DNA of 64,000 bases from Bacillus sp. V2I10 (lineage in GTDB: Bacteria > Bacillota > Bacilli > Bacillales > Bacillaceae): contig NZ_JAUSYV010000001.1 of the NCBI RefSeq assembly GCF_030817055.1, forward strand, positions 3,992,001 to 4,056,000. The letters are read 5' to 3'. Numbering within the stretch: position 1 is the stretch's first letter; each line of letters begins with the position of its first letter. Below the pieces are notes generated by a model. The model made no database searches and was not told the DNA's origin. It worked only from the letters and a program-made list of their open reading frames with translations. Made by a program: the position numbers and the translations under genes. This document shows, in pieces, positions 23,621 through 32,357 of this stretch.

Positions 23621-23953
23621 TCAGCTGGATAATTTATTTGAACCTGTCATGTCATCAGGAGGAACAAAAGTAACTTTTTGCCCCTGTTCATTCCATTCGA
23701 TTTTCAGTTTTTCTCCCACATCAATTTCACATATATTTCTTATTTCACTCGGTATTGTTATGGTTCCCTTGCTGCTTAAGGTTGTTTCGTTTTCAAAGGC
23801 ATTGTTATCATCCATGATCAAATCGATCGTTTTCCCATCAGTTTGAACGACGACCCGCTCACCTGTTTGTATGTTTAGTTTTTTTCGAATGTAGGAAGGA
23901 ATCATCACTTGACCATTTGACCAGATTTTCACGAAAAATGGACCTTTTTTCAA
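23621..23953 (-). CDS. Protein with two AbrB-type swapped-hairpin domains
   Basis: 110 residues when started at TTG 23951-23953, which has GGAGTG eight bases upstream; a longer frame upstream lacks a site. Two AbrB-like units occur in one chain: FVKIWSNGQVMIPSYIRKKL (about 6-25) and LSSKGTITIPSEIRNICEI (about 58-76), each followed by a GE-VEV-type strand. AbrB and SpoVT normally pair two chains to form one DNA-binding unit, so this may act as a built-in dimer or as an antitoxin/transition regulator. No toxin gene lies next to it. Confidence 0.7.
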   Translation of the reverse strand: MKKGPFFVKIWSNGQVMIPSYIRKKLNIQTGERVVVQTDGKTIDLIMDDNNAFENETTLSSKGTITIPSEIRNICEIDVGEKLKIEWNEQGQKVTFVPPDDMTGSNKLSS

Positions 23954-24060
23954 AGATATCACTCCATTCCTTCTAAAGATACCTTCAATTATATCATGAA
24001 AGACGGAAATTTCCTTGTTAAACGCATTAATAGGGTTATCTGGCAAACCGTGCGAAAATC

Positions 24061-24086
24061 AAAAAACAATCAGAGGATCCTGATTG
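24061..24086 (-). terminator. Terminator of the lacI-type gene
   Basis: CAATCAG (24067-24073) with CTGATTG (24080-24086) followed leftward by TTTTTTGATTTT. Confidence 0.8.
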
Positions 24087-24089
24087 CTT

Positions 24090-25094
24090 TCATGCTTCCA
24101 TCTTTTTGGCGGCGCTTGTCGATTTTCTTAGGACAAGCTCTGTCGGCAGAATGTAATCCTTCCCTTCTATCCCTTCATTTAGAGCCTGATAGATCAGGTG
24201 AGCTGCAAGAGAGCCGATTTCATAATTCGATTGCTTTACCGTCGAGAGCGGAGGCGAAATATATTGTGAAATTTCAATATCGTCAAATCCGATGATGGAA
24301 AGATCATTTGGAATATGCAAACCGGATTCTTTAAAAGCTTTTAATGCCCCTACAGCCATTTCATCATTTGCACAAAAGACAGCAGACGGCGCATTTCCCT
24401 GCATCATGAGGATTTTAGCCGCAGAATAGCCGCCTTCCCTTGTATATTGCCCCTGAAGGATCCAGCTAGGGTGCAGTGTAATTCCGGAATCCTTAAGCGC
24501 CTGTTTATACCCTTCAAATCGAAGCTGATTATCGCGATTGTGAGAGGGACCTCCAATGTACGCGAGCTCCTTGTGGCCAAGGTCAATTAAATGCTGCGTT
24601 GCCTGATAGCCGCCCGAGAAATTATCGACAAGCACATGGATAATCGAATCGCTGTCAAGCTTTCGGTCAAGGACGAGGATCGGAAAATCATCTCTTACTG
24701 ATTGAAGAATCAATTCATCCGGAAGGCTTTCAGCTAAAATAATGACGCCATCCACACGGCGTTCCTGCAAAAACTTTGAAGCTGTTGTCACATTGCCTCC
24801 AATGGAACTGCAGGCGATAAGGCCATATTGATGAGTGAGCAGGGTATCCTGAACACCGCGCATCAATTCAGAATAAAAAGGGCCGGAAAGATCCTGAACG
24901 ATAATCCCGATTGTTTCGGTTTTGCTTCGTTTTAAGTCTCTCGCAATTCCGTTTTTTCGGTAGTTTAACGTTTTTGCAGCTTCTAATACACGCTTAGCGG
25001 TTTCTGCATTCACTCTTGAATTATGATTTAACGCATAGGATGCTGTTGAAACAGCTACCCCAGCCAATTTTGCAACATCTTTGATTGTGGCCAT
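24090..25094 (-). CDS. LacI-family repressor of the dehydrogenase/epimerase operon
   Basis: 334 residues. N-terminal LacI helix-turn-helix (MATIKDVAKLAGVAVSTASY) with hinge helix, then a periplasmic-binding-type sugar domain (SGPFYSELMRGVQDT, VDNFSGGYQATQHLIDLGH, GFDDIEISQYISPPLSTV). ATG 25092-25094 was chosen with GGTGGAGA upstream. It is the last gene after two dehydrogenases and two isomerases on the same strand, 169 bp behind them. Two identical GAAACGTTTC palindromes upstream of the operon are fitting operators for a LacI protein. The inducer is presumably an intermediate of the pathway. Confidence 0.93.
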   Translation of the reverse strand: MATIKDVAKLAGVAVSTASYALNHNSRVNAETAKRVLEAAKTLNYRKNGIARDLKRSKTETIGIIVQDLSGPFYSELMRGVQDTLLTHQYGLIACSSIGGNVTTASKFLQERRVDGVIILAESLPDELILQSVRDDFPILVLDRKLDSDSIIHVLVDNFSGGYQATQHLIDLGHKELAYIGGPSHNRDNQLRFEGYKQALKDSGITLHPSWILQGQYTREGGYSAAKILMMQGNAPSAVFCANDEMAVGALKAFKESGLHIPNDLSIIGFDDIEISQYISPPLSTVKQSNYEIGSLAAHLIYQALNEGIEGKDYILPTELVLRKSTSAAKKMEA

Positions 25095-25195
25095 ACGATT
25101 CTCCACCTTACTTTCATTGCTTCATTCTGGTTGATGAGATGACTTAACGGGGGATCTTCCCGGGGAGTTTAGTTTGTAGGGAAATGGTCTATTGC

Positions 25196-25230
25196 CATTC
25201 AAACCGGCCGGTAAATGGCCAGTTTGAATG
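25196..25230. promoter_or_regulatory. Inverted repeat between the operon and its repressor gene
   Basis: CATTCAAACCGGCC with GGCCAGTTTGAATG (one mismatch, seven-base loop). No T run follows in either direction, so it is either a processing or attenuating hairpin between the enzyme genes and the repressor gene, or an operator. Confidence 0.45.
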
Positions 25231-25263
25231 TAAAATAGAACAGATCTAACCTTAGATTACAGC

Positions 25264-26232
25264 TTAAGCCCACCACATATTCGTCGGCTGTTCTTTAATT
25301 AAGACACTTTTTAAGTTTGTAACCGCACGCTGAAAACCTTCTTCAATCGACATGATCGGATCTTCATGCTCAATGCTCACAACATAGTCATAGCCGTACG
25401 TTCTAAGTGCGCTGATTATATCAGACCATTCCTGCATGCTGTGTCCGCAGCCGACAGATCGGAAATTCCATGCTCTTGATTGGATTTCGCCGTAAGGCTG
25501 CATGTCTGTTAAGCCGTACATGTTGATGTTGTCCTGATCAAGATACGTATCCTTTGCATGGAAATGATGAATGGCGCCTGCTTTTCCAAGGATTTTAATC
25601 GCACCGACAGGGTCAATTCCCTGCCACCACAAGTGACTTGGATCAAGGTTTGCTCCAATGGCATCACATGTTTCTTCCCTTAGCTTCAATAAAGTGTAAG
25701 GAGTATGGACAAGGAATCCTCCGTGAAGCTCTAAACCTATTTTCACGTTAAGGCTTTGTGCTAACTTCCCGACTTCTTTCCAGTAAGGAATCAGTTTTTG
25801 CTCCCACTGCCATTTTAATACGTCATTGTATTCGTTAGGCCATGGTGCAACCGGCCAGTTTGGATATTTTGCCTCTTCATGGTCGCCTGCCGTTCCGGAG
25901 AAGCAGTTCACAACAGGAACGTTCATTTCATTGGCTAGCTTAATCGTGCTGACCAACGTTTCATGAGATTCAGCAGCAAAAGCAGCATCCGGTGAAATCG
26001 GATTGCCGTGGCAGCTGAACGCGCTTATTGTGAGTCCGCGTGAAGTGACTTTTTCCAAATACTCATTTTGCTTTTCTTTATTTCCTAATAATCCCTCTAA
26101 CGAACAATGTGCATTTCCAGGATAGCAGCCTGTTCCAATTTCAACAGCTTCAACACCTGATGCTTTTACGTAATCTAACATCTCATCGAGATTTTTATCT
26201 GAAAATAAAACAGTGAATACTCCAAGTTTCAT
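25264..26232 (-). CDS. Sugar phosphate isomerase/epimerase-like TIM-barrel protein (322 aa)
   Basis: Xylose-isomerase-like (AP endonuclease 2 family) TIM barrel. Metal-ligand positions are recognisable: the Glu in VEIGTG, IGLELHGG with the conserved Glu and His, LDPSHLWWQG with Asp and His, and HFHAKDT with His. Members include IolE/IolH-type enzymes and the 3-keto-glycoside epimerases or lyases. It lies 14 bp behind a second family member, suggesting two successive isomerisation or bond-cleavage steps on a keto sugar made by the dehydrogenases. The substrate is not known. Confidence 0.85.
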   Translation of the reverse strand: MKLGVFTVLFSDKNLDEMLDYVKASGVEAVEIGTGCYPGNAHCSLEGLLGNKEKQNEYLEKVTSRGLTISAFSCHGNPISPDAAFAAESHETLVSTIKLANEMNVPVVNCFSGTAGDHEEAKYPNWPVAPWPNEYNDVLKWQWEQKLIPYWKEVGKLAQSLNVKIGLELHGGFLVHTPYTLLKLREETCDAIGANLDPSHLWWQGIDPVGAIKILGKAGAIHHFHAKDTYLDQDNINMYGLTDMQPYGEIQSRAWNFRSVGCGHSMQEWSDIISALRTYGYDYVVSIEHEDPIMSIEEGFQRAVTNLKSVLIKEQPTNMWWA

Positions 26233-26246
26233 CGTAATCTTCCTTT

Positions 26247-27005
26247 CTATGCTTTTAATAGTTCGTCCATTTTTTTCGAGTTGAGAGCTACTGCCTCCAT
26301 CAAATCACCTTCAAAGTGCTCTTGTTCAACGATAAACCATGGAAGCTCAAGCTCTTTTCCAAGGTTCAGCAAGGATTTCATGTCAAGCTGTCCAGTGCCG
26401 ATGACTGTACTCTGCTTCTCGCCATTTGTTTCTTTCATATCCTTAATATGAAGCGTAACTACACGTTCCCGCTGCTCTTTGATCAGCGCCAATGGATCAA
26501 GACCCGCATAGGAAACCCAATAGCAGTCGAGTTCGAACTTTACAAGCTTCGCATCCGTTTCGTTCAGCAGAACATCAAAAGGTGTCTGCTCTCCGAATGT
26601 ATGAAATTCGAAATCATGATTGTGATAAGCAAGCTGCATGCCTTCCTGCATAATGACTGAGCCTGCTTTGTTCAGTTCTTCAGCAATGCGCTTATAATCA
26701 TCAAGACCAGTTCTTTGCTCTTCCGCCAAATAAGGCATGATAATCAGATCGTTCCCGATTGCCTGATTATAAGAAATCACTTGTTTAAGCCCATCCCCTG
26801 TAATTTGATCATAAGGCACATGACTCCCCGCTGCCTTCAGTTCATACTCTTTTAATGCTTGATTCAGACGATCTGCAGGCGTGTCAAAATAGCCTGCAAA
26901 CTGTACCCCTTCGTACCCAAGATCCGCCACTTTTTTCAAAGTGCCGAGAAAATCCTTTTCGAGCAGCGTTCTGATTGTATAGAGCTGAAGTCCTTTTCTC
27001 GTCAT
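26247..27005 (-). CDS. Sugar phosphate isomerase/epimerase-like TIM-barrel protein (252 aa)
   Basis: Second, shorter xylose-isomerase-like barrel. Visible signatures are GLQLYTIRTLL at the start, LAYHNHDFEF with the catalytic-type His and Glu, FELDCYWVSYAG, and LHIKDMKE. It resembles IolE-type and 3-dehydro-sugar isomerases more than its neighbour does (identity looks low). Translation is tightly spaced with the dehydrogenase upstream (12 bp) and the other isomerase downstream (14 bp). Confidence 0.85.
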   Translation of the reverse strand: MTRKGLQLYTIRTLLEKDFLGTLKKVADLGYEGVQFAGYFDTPADRLNQALKEYELKAAGSHVPYDQITGDGLKQVISYNQAIGNDLIIMPYLAEEQRTGLDDYKRIAEELNKAGSVIMQEGMQLAYHNHDFEFHTFGEQTPFDVLLNETDAKLVKFELDCYWVSYAGLDPLALIKEQRERVVTLHIKDMKETNGEKQSTVIGTGQLDMKSLLNLGKELELPWFIVEQEHFEGDLMEAVALNSKKMDELLKA

Positions 27006-27017
27006 GATTTTTCCCCC

Positions 27018-28043
27018 TTATGAAAGTTTTACGATTGTTTTGCTTTCGTTTGACTCTAATGCGCCAAGAACAATTTTAAGAGATTTGTAGCCTTCTTCAC
27101 CGGAAACCGCCGGCTCTGTATTGCCTATAATGCTGTCTATGAATTTATCGATGACTTTTGATGAAGTTTGTCCGCCTTCATCGTTTGATTGAATTTTGCC
27201 TAATTCATAGTTTACAACTTCACCTGTTTTATATTGAGCAATTAATGAGTACTCTCGATGATCTTCTAAACGAAGAACCCCTTTTTCACCGTAAATGACT
27301 GTTGCGTTATCTTCTTTATTGTAAGACCAGCTTGCTGCAAGGGATCCCATAATGCCGCTTTCTGTTCTTAATACGCAGACTGCATTGTCATCTACATCTG
27401 CGCCTTCTTTAGCAACTGTATCAACGAATGCCGCCACTTCAGTCACTTCTTCGCCAAGGATGTAGCGCATTAAGTCCGCTTTATGAACACCAAGGTCTCC
27501 CATTGCTCCGATAAATGCGTCTTCTTTCTTGAAGAACCAGCTGTCGCGTCCGTCAGCACTCCAGCCTTCAGGACCGCCGTGGCCAAATGCTGTGCGGAAA
27601 GAAAATACTTTGCCGATTTCACCATTTTTAATAAGCTCTCTGGCTTTTTCATGTGATGGCACAAATCGCTGATTATGGCCGATCATCAGCTTGCGGCTAT
27701 TTTCTTTTGCAGCTGCGATCATCGCTTCTGCTTCTTCCTTTGAAGTAGCCATTGGCTTTTCGCAAAGAACATGCTTGCCTGCATTTAAAGCATCAATTGA
27801 AATGGGAGCATGAAGCGCATTTGGAGTACAAACGCTTACAGCGTCGATCTCTTCAAGTGCAAGAAGCTCTCTGTAGTCTGTGAATGCTTTAGCTTTGTAT
27901 TGCTGTGCAGTGAGTTTCGCACGGTCTTCATTAATATCGCAGACTGCTGTTATTTCCACATACTTGTTGCCTGCATACTCTGGTAAATGTCTGTGCTTTG
28001 AAATGCTTCCGCACCCGATAACGCCGATTTTTAAAGTTGTCAT
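27018..28043 (-). CDS. Gfo/Idh/MocA-family NAD(P)-dependent sugar dehydrogenase (341 aa)
   Basis: Rossmann domain at the N-terminus (GVIGCGSISKHRHLPEYAG), the family motif CEKPMATSKEEAEAM near residue 95, and the C-terminal sheet domain with GDLGVHKADLMRYI, which carries the catalytic His. Enzymes of this family oxidise the 3-hydroxyl of glucosides, inositols and related sugars. Second gene of the operon, 52 bp behind a paralogue and 12 bp before an isomerase. Two such dehydrogenases together can give oxidation followed by re-reduction at another position. Confidence 0.9.
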   Translation of the reverse strand: MTTLKIGVIGCGSISKHRHLPEYAGNKYVEITAVCDINEDRAKLTAQQYKAKAFTDYRELLALEEIDAVSVCTPNALHAPISIDALNAGKHVLCEKPMATSKEEAEAMIAAAKENSRKLMIGHNQRFVPSHEKARELIKNGEIGKVFSFRTAFGHGGPEGWSADGRDSWFFKKEDAFIGAMGDLGVHKADLMRYILGEEVTEVAAFVDTVAKEGADVDDNAVCVLRTESGIMGSLAASWSYNKEDNATVIYGEKGVLRLEDHREYSLIAQYKTGEVVNYELGKIQSNDEGGQTSSKVIDKFIDSIIGNTEPAVSGEEGYKSLKIVLGALESNESKTIVKLS

Positions 28044-28095
28044 GATTTTTTCCTCCTGAGGGTTAAATGATGAAATCGATTCCTAGATCAGAAAG

Positions 28096-29187
28096 CTATT
28101 CTTTTTTTTCAAAATAAACAGGTTCGCCTGTTTCAGACGATTTATAAATCGCTTCCAAAATTTCAGTTACGATAAGGGCTTGTTCAGGTTTTACAACTGG
28201 ATCTTTATCTTCAACAATTGCTTCAATCCAAAGCCTTGCTTCAATATCTGCTTCACTTTCAAGCTTGCCGTCTACGACAGATGCACCTGATTCATCTAAA
28301 TTCACCATTGTCGTATAAAGCTTGCCGTGACGCTCGCCATTGATGCGCAGGCCATTTTCCATATCAGCTCCGCCTTCTGTTCCCATCAGGGTGCATTTGC
28401 TTTCTCCGACGTTCAAAGAATTCAGTGCCCAGCTTGATTCAAGGAAAATTGTTGCCCCGTTTTGCATGGTAATGTAAGCAAACGCGGAATCTTCGACTTT
28501 GAATTTTTCAGGATCCCAAGGGCCCCAGATGTTTGCTGCATTTTCTCTTGTGCCAAGTTTATGAAAAGCGGTTCCGACAACCATTTTCGGCTCATAATTA
28601 TTCATCATCCATAATGTCAGATCAAGTGCATGAGTGCCGATGTCGATCAATGGACCTCCGCCCTGCTTTTCTTTATCCAAAAACACGCCCCAAGTCGGTA
28701 CTGCACGTCTTCTGATGGCATGAGCTTTTGCAAAATAGATATCACCAAGCTCGCCTTCTTCGCAAAGTGATTTTAAATGCAGGCTGTCTGTCCGGTAGCG
28801 GTTCTGGTAAGCAACTGATAATTTCTTCCCCGTGCGCTTTGCCGTCTCAAGCATTTTTCGAGCTTCAGCAGCAGAAGTAGCCATCGGCTTTTCGCACATC
28901 ACGTGCTTCCCTGCCTCCAAAGCTGCTATTGAAATGTCTGAATGCGAATCATTCGGTGTACAAACATGTACAACATCCACTCCCGGATTTGCAAGCAATT
29001 CTTTAAAGTCCGTATAATGTTCGGCCATCTCTGATCCATATTGCATTTTCGCTTCGATGGCTCTTTCTTCAACAAGATCAAAGAAAGCCACCATCTGAAC
29101 ATTCTTAAGTCGTGCGAGAGCAGGCATATGCTTTCCAGTCGCAATTCCTCCGCACCCGATAATTCCAACTCGAACAATCGTACTCAT
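28096..29187 (-). CDS. Gfo/Idh/MocA-family NAD(P)-dependent sugar dehydrogenase (363 aa)
   Basis: First gene of the operon. Rossmann motif GIIGCGGIATGKHMPALAR, then CEKPMATSAAEARKM and the catalytic-domain motif GGGPLIDIGTHALDL. The insert with WNTWGP-like aromatic residues (ENAANIWGPWDPEKF) suggests a glycoside rather than a phosphorylated substrate. It probably starts the pathway by oxidising a sugar or glycoside. Upstream are twin LacI-type palindromes and a cre site, so expression should need an inducer and absence of glucose. Confidence 0.9.
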   Translation of the reverse strand: MSTIVRVGIIGCGGIATGKHMPALARLKNVQMVAFFDLVEERAIEAKMQYGSEMAEHYTDFKELLANPGVDVVHVCTPNDSHSDISIAALEAGKHVMCEKPMATSAAEARKMLETAKRTGKKLSVAYQNRYRTDSLHLKSLCEEGELGDIYFAKAHAIRRRAVPTWGVFLDKEKQGGGPLIDIGTHALDLTLWMMNNYEPKMVVGTAFHKLGTRENAANIWGPWDPEKFKVEDSAFAYITMQNGATIFLESSWALNSLNVGESKCTLMGTEGGADMENGLRINGERHGKLYTTMVNLDESGASVVDGKLESEADIEARLWIEAIVEDKDPVVKPEQALIVTEILEAIYKSSETGEPVYFEKKE

Positions 29188-29225
29188 TGTCCACCTCCGA
29201 GTTATTTCCGATACAGTGAAACTTC

Positions 29226-29347
29226 ACTCAGTGGGGTTTTAGCTCTTTCCCGCTGAGTGTTAGTTGAACCGCTCGGGCCTTTATAGGCAGTTGTACCCAT
29301 GCAACTTTCTGAAATTCTAGAAAACTTGTATCTGGGGACTAACTGCC
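29226..29347. other. Nested inverted repeats upstream of the sugar operon
   Basis: CACTCAG (29226-29232) with CTGAGTG (29254-29260), then GGCAGTT (29287-29293) with AACTGCC (29341-29347) enclosing GTTG-TACCCATG-CAAC. The arrangement could fold as RNA in either direction. It lies in the leader or promoter region but beyond the start codon of the first dehydrogenase by only 40 bp, so on the minus strand it could be an untranslated leader. Confidence 0.4.
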
Positions 29348-29367
29348 CGTTAATCTGCGATAAGATT

Positions 29368-29445
29368 TGAAACGTTTCACACTAAGTAAAAAAATATGTA
29401 CTAAATCCTTTATTTAATAAGCGGAATACGATGTGAAACGTTTCG
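29368..29445 (-). promoter_or_regulatory. Twin LacI-type operators of the sugar operon
   Basis: TGAAACGTTTCA (29368-29379) and TGAAACGTTTCG (29434-29445), both with the perfect core GAAACGTTTC, centres 66 bp apart. The spacing would suit DNA looping by a tetrameric or paired LacI repressor. The core does not fit the cre consensus well. Confidence 0.65.
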
Positions 29446-29462
29446 ACAAATTCATTCTAACA

Positions 29463-29476
29463 TGAAAGCGCTTTTA
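29463..29476. promoter_or_regulatory. cre site candidate
   Basis: TGAAAGCGCTTTTA matches the CcpA consensus TGWAANCGNTNWCA at 13 of 14 positions, upstream of the sugar operon operators. Confidence 0.55.
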
Positions 29477-29749
29477 ATAAAATAAAAATTTAAAATATTA
29501 TTCTATAAATTTAATTTTCCTGTATTCTGAAAAAAGTTACTTGGTTTTAAAACTTTTTTGGAAGATTGAAGTCTAATGAATAGAGACAGCAAGGGATTTA
29601 GCGAAAATGTCGTTTTTATTAGCGGGAACCTGAACTTTTTCCAGCCGATTTTTCTATTTTTATAGCCGATTACAGCAAGGAAATCAGATTCTGCGTCACG
29701 AGTGCCGGCTGTTCGAACACGCCAAGCAGCACAACAAGGAGGAATCATT
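29477..29749. other. Gap with loose repeated phrases
   Basis: Between the sugar operon and the ECF sigma gene. Phrases such as TAGCGAAAATGTCGTTTT, TAGCGGGAACCTGAACTTTT and CAGCCGATTTTTCTATTTT/TAGCCGATTA recur loosely. No gene was found and no ECF-type promoter could be named. Confidence 0.4.
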
Positions 29750-30271
29750 TTGACTGACCCCAATCTCGCACAAAAAGCCGTCAATGGTGATGATGGGGCC
29801 TTCCTGCTTTTAATAAAGCAGCATAAGGAGCAGCTTTACCGGACAGCCTTCATGTATTTGAAAAATGAAACCGATTCGCTTGAAGCCGTTCAGGAAGTCA
29901 CATTCCGTGCATATAAGTCGCTTCATAAATTAAAAGAGCCTGCCTATTTCACTACTTATCTGATCCGCATCATGCTTAATTACTGCCATGATCAAATGAA
30001 GAGGAAAAAAAGAATCCAAATAAATGAGGAGCTGGCTGCATCTGCTGCCAGTACAGATTCCTTTGTTTATCTGGAAATTGAAGAGGCTCTGCACCACTTA
30101 GATGAAAAATACCAAAATGTAATTCTGATGAAATACTTTCACGATCTCAAGATCAAAGACATTGCACAGCAGCTGAACTGTCCGGAAAGCACAGTAAAAA
30201 CCTGGCTCACAAAAGCACTGGCATTACTGCGGAAGCAGCTTGATGAGAAAGGAGGGAATTTTGATGTTTGA
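29750..30271 (+). CDS. ECF-type RNA polymerase sigma factor
   Basis: 173 residues starting at TTG 29750, directly after AAGGAGGAATCATT. Sigma region 2 (LYRTAFMYLKNETDSLEAVQEVTFRAY) and region 4 (YQNVILMKYFHDLKIKDIAQQL, then PESTVKTWLTKALALLRK) are clear, with no region 3. It overlaps the anti-sigma gene by eight bases, the usual sign of a co-translated pair. The family resembles the Firmicute ECF groups paired with DUF4179 membrane anti-sigmas. The stimulus is unknown. Confidence 0.93.
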   Translation: MTDPNLAQKAVNGDDGAFLLLIKQHKEQLYRTAFMYLKNETDSLEAVQEVTFRAYKSLHKLKEPAYFTTYLIRIMLNYCHDQMKRKKRIQINEELAASAASTDSFVYLEIEEALHHLDEKYQNVILMKYFHDLKIKDIAQQLNCPESTVKTWLTKALALLRKQLDEKGGNFDV

Positions 30272-31595
30272 TCGTGAGGAACAGGAGATTAAAAGATATA
30301 AAGAAAAAATAGATACCGTGCAGATTCCTGCAGACTTGCTTGAGGATGCCATCTTACAAGGGTTTCGAAAGGCGAAAAAACGGAAACGGCGCCCGTTTGT
30401 CAGATGGGCATCACTTGCTGCGGCACTTTTTATATTTATCTTCATCACACTTATACGTGTCTCTCCTGGATTTGCTTCTTATGTCAGTTCATTTCCTGGC
30501 ATGGAAAAGATGGTGGAAATCATCCGCTACAACAAAGGACTGATGTCAGCTGTCGAGAATAACTTTGCTCAGGAAATTGGCGTTTCAGATGAACATGACG
30601 GAATAAAAATTACACTGGATTCCGCCATTGTGGATCAGAGAAAATTGAAGATTTTTTATACGATCCACAATCAGTCTGAAAAAGCGAACGTTGAAATTAT
30701 GAATCCGACATTACGTTCAGGAAAAGTGAATCTTAATGAAAATGCTTCTTTCACATCAGGTCACATCGAAGAGGATATGGAGAAAAATAAAAGTTCAGAC
30801 TGGTCAATGGAGTATGATTTTGGAGCGTCTATGAACCACGAAGATTTTCAGCTTGAAATGATGGTTCACACAAGAAGGGCACTATCGAAAGAAAAAGAAA
30901 ATGTCTTTCATTTTTCATTCAACCTTGATCAAGACTTGGTGACGAAAAAAATGAAAGTGATCGAAATTAATCAAACTGTTTCAATTGAAAATCAAAAAGT
31001 AACATTTAAGAAAGCCGAAATTACTCCACTTTCTGCCTCCCTCCTGGTTCAATATGATAAAGATAATACGATGGAGCTTTTTGTATTTGAAGATCTCAGG
31101 CTTGTTGATGAAAAAGGAGAACCCTGGTCGATTTATCATAATGGGCTTGTTGGAAGGGGAATCAGTGAAACAGAAGACATGATTTATCTGGAAAGCAACT
31201 ATTTTGAACAGCCAAAGGAACTCTATCTGGAATTCAGCAAAATACGTGCGGTGAAAAAATCAGATTTAGAAGTGATCGTTGATCCAGAAACAAATACCGT
31301 GCTGAAGAGACCGAAAGATGAGGTATTCAGTAAGATCGAGGTTTTGAAGAATGAAGTTTCATTTTCCTATTATGAGGATAGAGAAGCTTCAAGCTTCTTA
31401 ATGAATGATGTGACGGATGCTAATGGGGTCAGTTTGTCAACAAGCTCTTCAGGCGAAGGTCCAGCTTCTGATACAGGCGAAAAACGATTTGCCATCCAGT
31501 TCGACCGAAGCAAAATAACGAAAGGCCCGCTATCTATGAAGTTTGTGGACTATCCCGGCTATATTAAGAAAAAGACAAGAATTCAAATAAAATGA
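30264..31595 (+). CDS. DUF4179 membrane anti-sigma factor
   Basis: 443 residues starting at ATG 30264 with AAAGGAGGG upstream. Cytoplasmic N-terminus of about 45 residues that should hold the sigma factor, one membrane helix at about 48-66 (SLAAALFIFIFITLI), then a long extracellular part: the DUF4179 domain (about 70-180, with DGIKITLDSAIVDQRKL) and a beta-rich C-terminus. Release of the sigma factor would follow an extracellular signal. Operon of two, ended by a strong hairpin. Confidence 0.9.
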   Translation: MFDREEQEIKRYKEKIDTVQIPADLLEDAILQGFRKAKKRKRRPFVRWASLAAALFIFIFITLIRVSPGFASYVSSFPGMEKMVEIIRYNKGLMSAVENNFAQEIGVSDEHDGIKITLDSAIVDQRKLKIFYTIHNQSEKANVEIMNPTLRSGKVNLNENASFTSGHIEEDMEKNKSSDWSMEYDFGASMNHEDFQLEMMVHTRRALSKEKENVFHFSFNLDQDLVTKKMKVIEINQTVSIENQKVTFKKAEITPLSASLLVQYDKDNTMELFVFEDLRLVDEKGEPWSIYHNGLVGRGISETEDMIYLESNYFEQPKELYLEFSKIRAVKKSDLEVIVDPETNTVLKRPKDEVFSKIEVLKNEVSFSYYEDREASSFLMNDVTDANGVSLSTSSSGEGPASDTGEKRFAIQFDRSKITKGPLSMKFVDYPGYIKKKTRIQIK

Positions 31596-31597
31596 GA

Positions 31598-31628
31598 AAA
31601 GGCCCGCTGGGACGCCAGCGGGCCTTTG
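31598..31628. terminator. Bidirectional terminator
   Basis: AAAGGCCCGCTGG with CCAGCGGGCCTTT, a perfect 13-bp stem and four-base loop between convergent genes. Confidence 0.9.
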
Positions 31629-31631
31629 TTA

Positions 31632-32357
31632 TTAGTTCCGGCGCAGCTTGGCAAGCAGGCGGAGAATCTCAAGATACAGCCAGACTAGTGTGACAAGAAG
31701 GGCAAATCCTGCATACCATTCCATATGCTTTGGAAGCCCTGCCTTCGAACCATTTTCAATAAAGTCGAAGTCCAGAACCAGATTCAGTGCCGCAACGATC
31801 ACGATGGCAACAGAAATTAAAATGCCAATCGGAGAGGCATCATGCAAAAATGGAACCGTTACTCCGAAGAAGCCAAGTACAAAAGACAGCAAATACATAA
31901 TCAGAATTCCGCCTGTAGCAGCAACAACCCCTAATCGGAAATTGCGTGTTACTTTGATTAACCTTGAGCGGTAAGCAAGCAGCAAGGCAAGGAAAACACT
32001 TGCTGTTAGAAGCACGGCCTGTATGACGATTCCTTCATACAGGGATGCATAATAAGCCGATATTCCTCCAACAAACATCCCCTCAAGTACTGCGTAAACA
32101 GGTGCCAGAACAGGAGCCGTTTTAGGAACAAAGCTGACAATCAGCGCTACGATAAATCCGCCAATCGCCCCTCCGATCATAATGGCTGTCACATCCTGGC
32201 CCTGTGCACTGTAATACCAGGCTGCACCCGCTGCAGTGATTAAAATAAACAGCAGCAAAAATGATTTATTAATCGCTCCCATCAGCGTCATCGGCTTGCT
32301 GGAGTAGGACCCTTCCCGTTTTGTAAAAGCTTTTAAAGCTGGATTTGAAGTTCTCAA
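31632..32357 (-). CDS. Bax inhibitor-1/YccA-like membrane protein
   Basis: 241 residues, seven hydrophobic segments, matching the BaxI_1 family, whose members start MRTSNPALK as here. TTG 32355-32357 was chosen (eight bases after AGAGGAAG); the frame runs 17 codons further upstream with no site. The C-terminal half holds the conserved acidic cluster LVLDFDFIENG and W-LEILRLL. Related proteins act as pH-sensitive calcium leak channels, but the role in bacteria is unsettled. Single gene. Confidence 0.85.
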   Translation of the reverse strand: MRTSNPALKAFTKREGSYSSKPMTLMGAINKSFLLLFILITAAGAAWYYSAQGQDVTAIMIGGAIGGFIVALIVSFVPKTAPVLAPVYAVLEGMFVGGISAYYASLYEGIVIQAVLLTASVFLALLLAYRSRLIKVTRNFRLGVVAATGGILIMYLLSFVLGFFGVTVPFLHDASPIGILISVAIVIVAALNLVLDFDFIENGSKAGLPKHMEWYAGFALLVTLVWLYLEILRLLAKLRRN

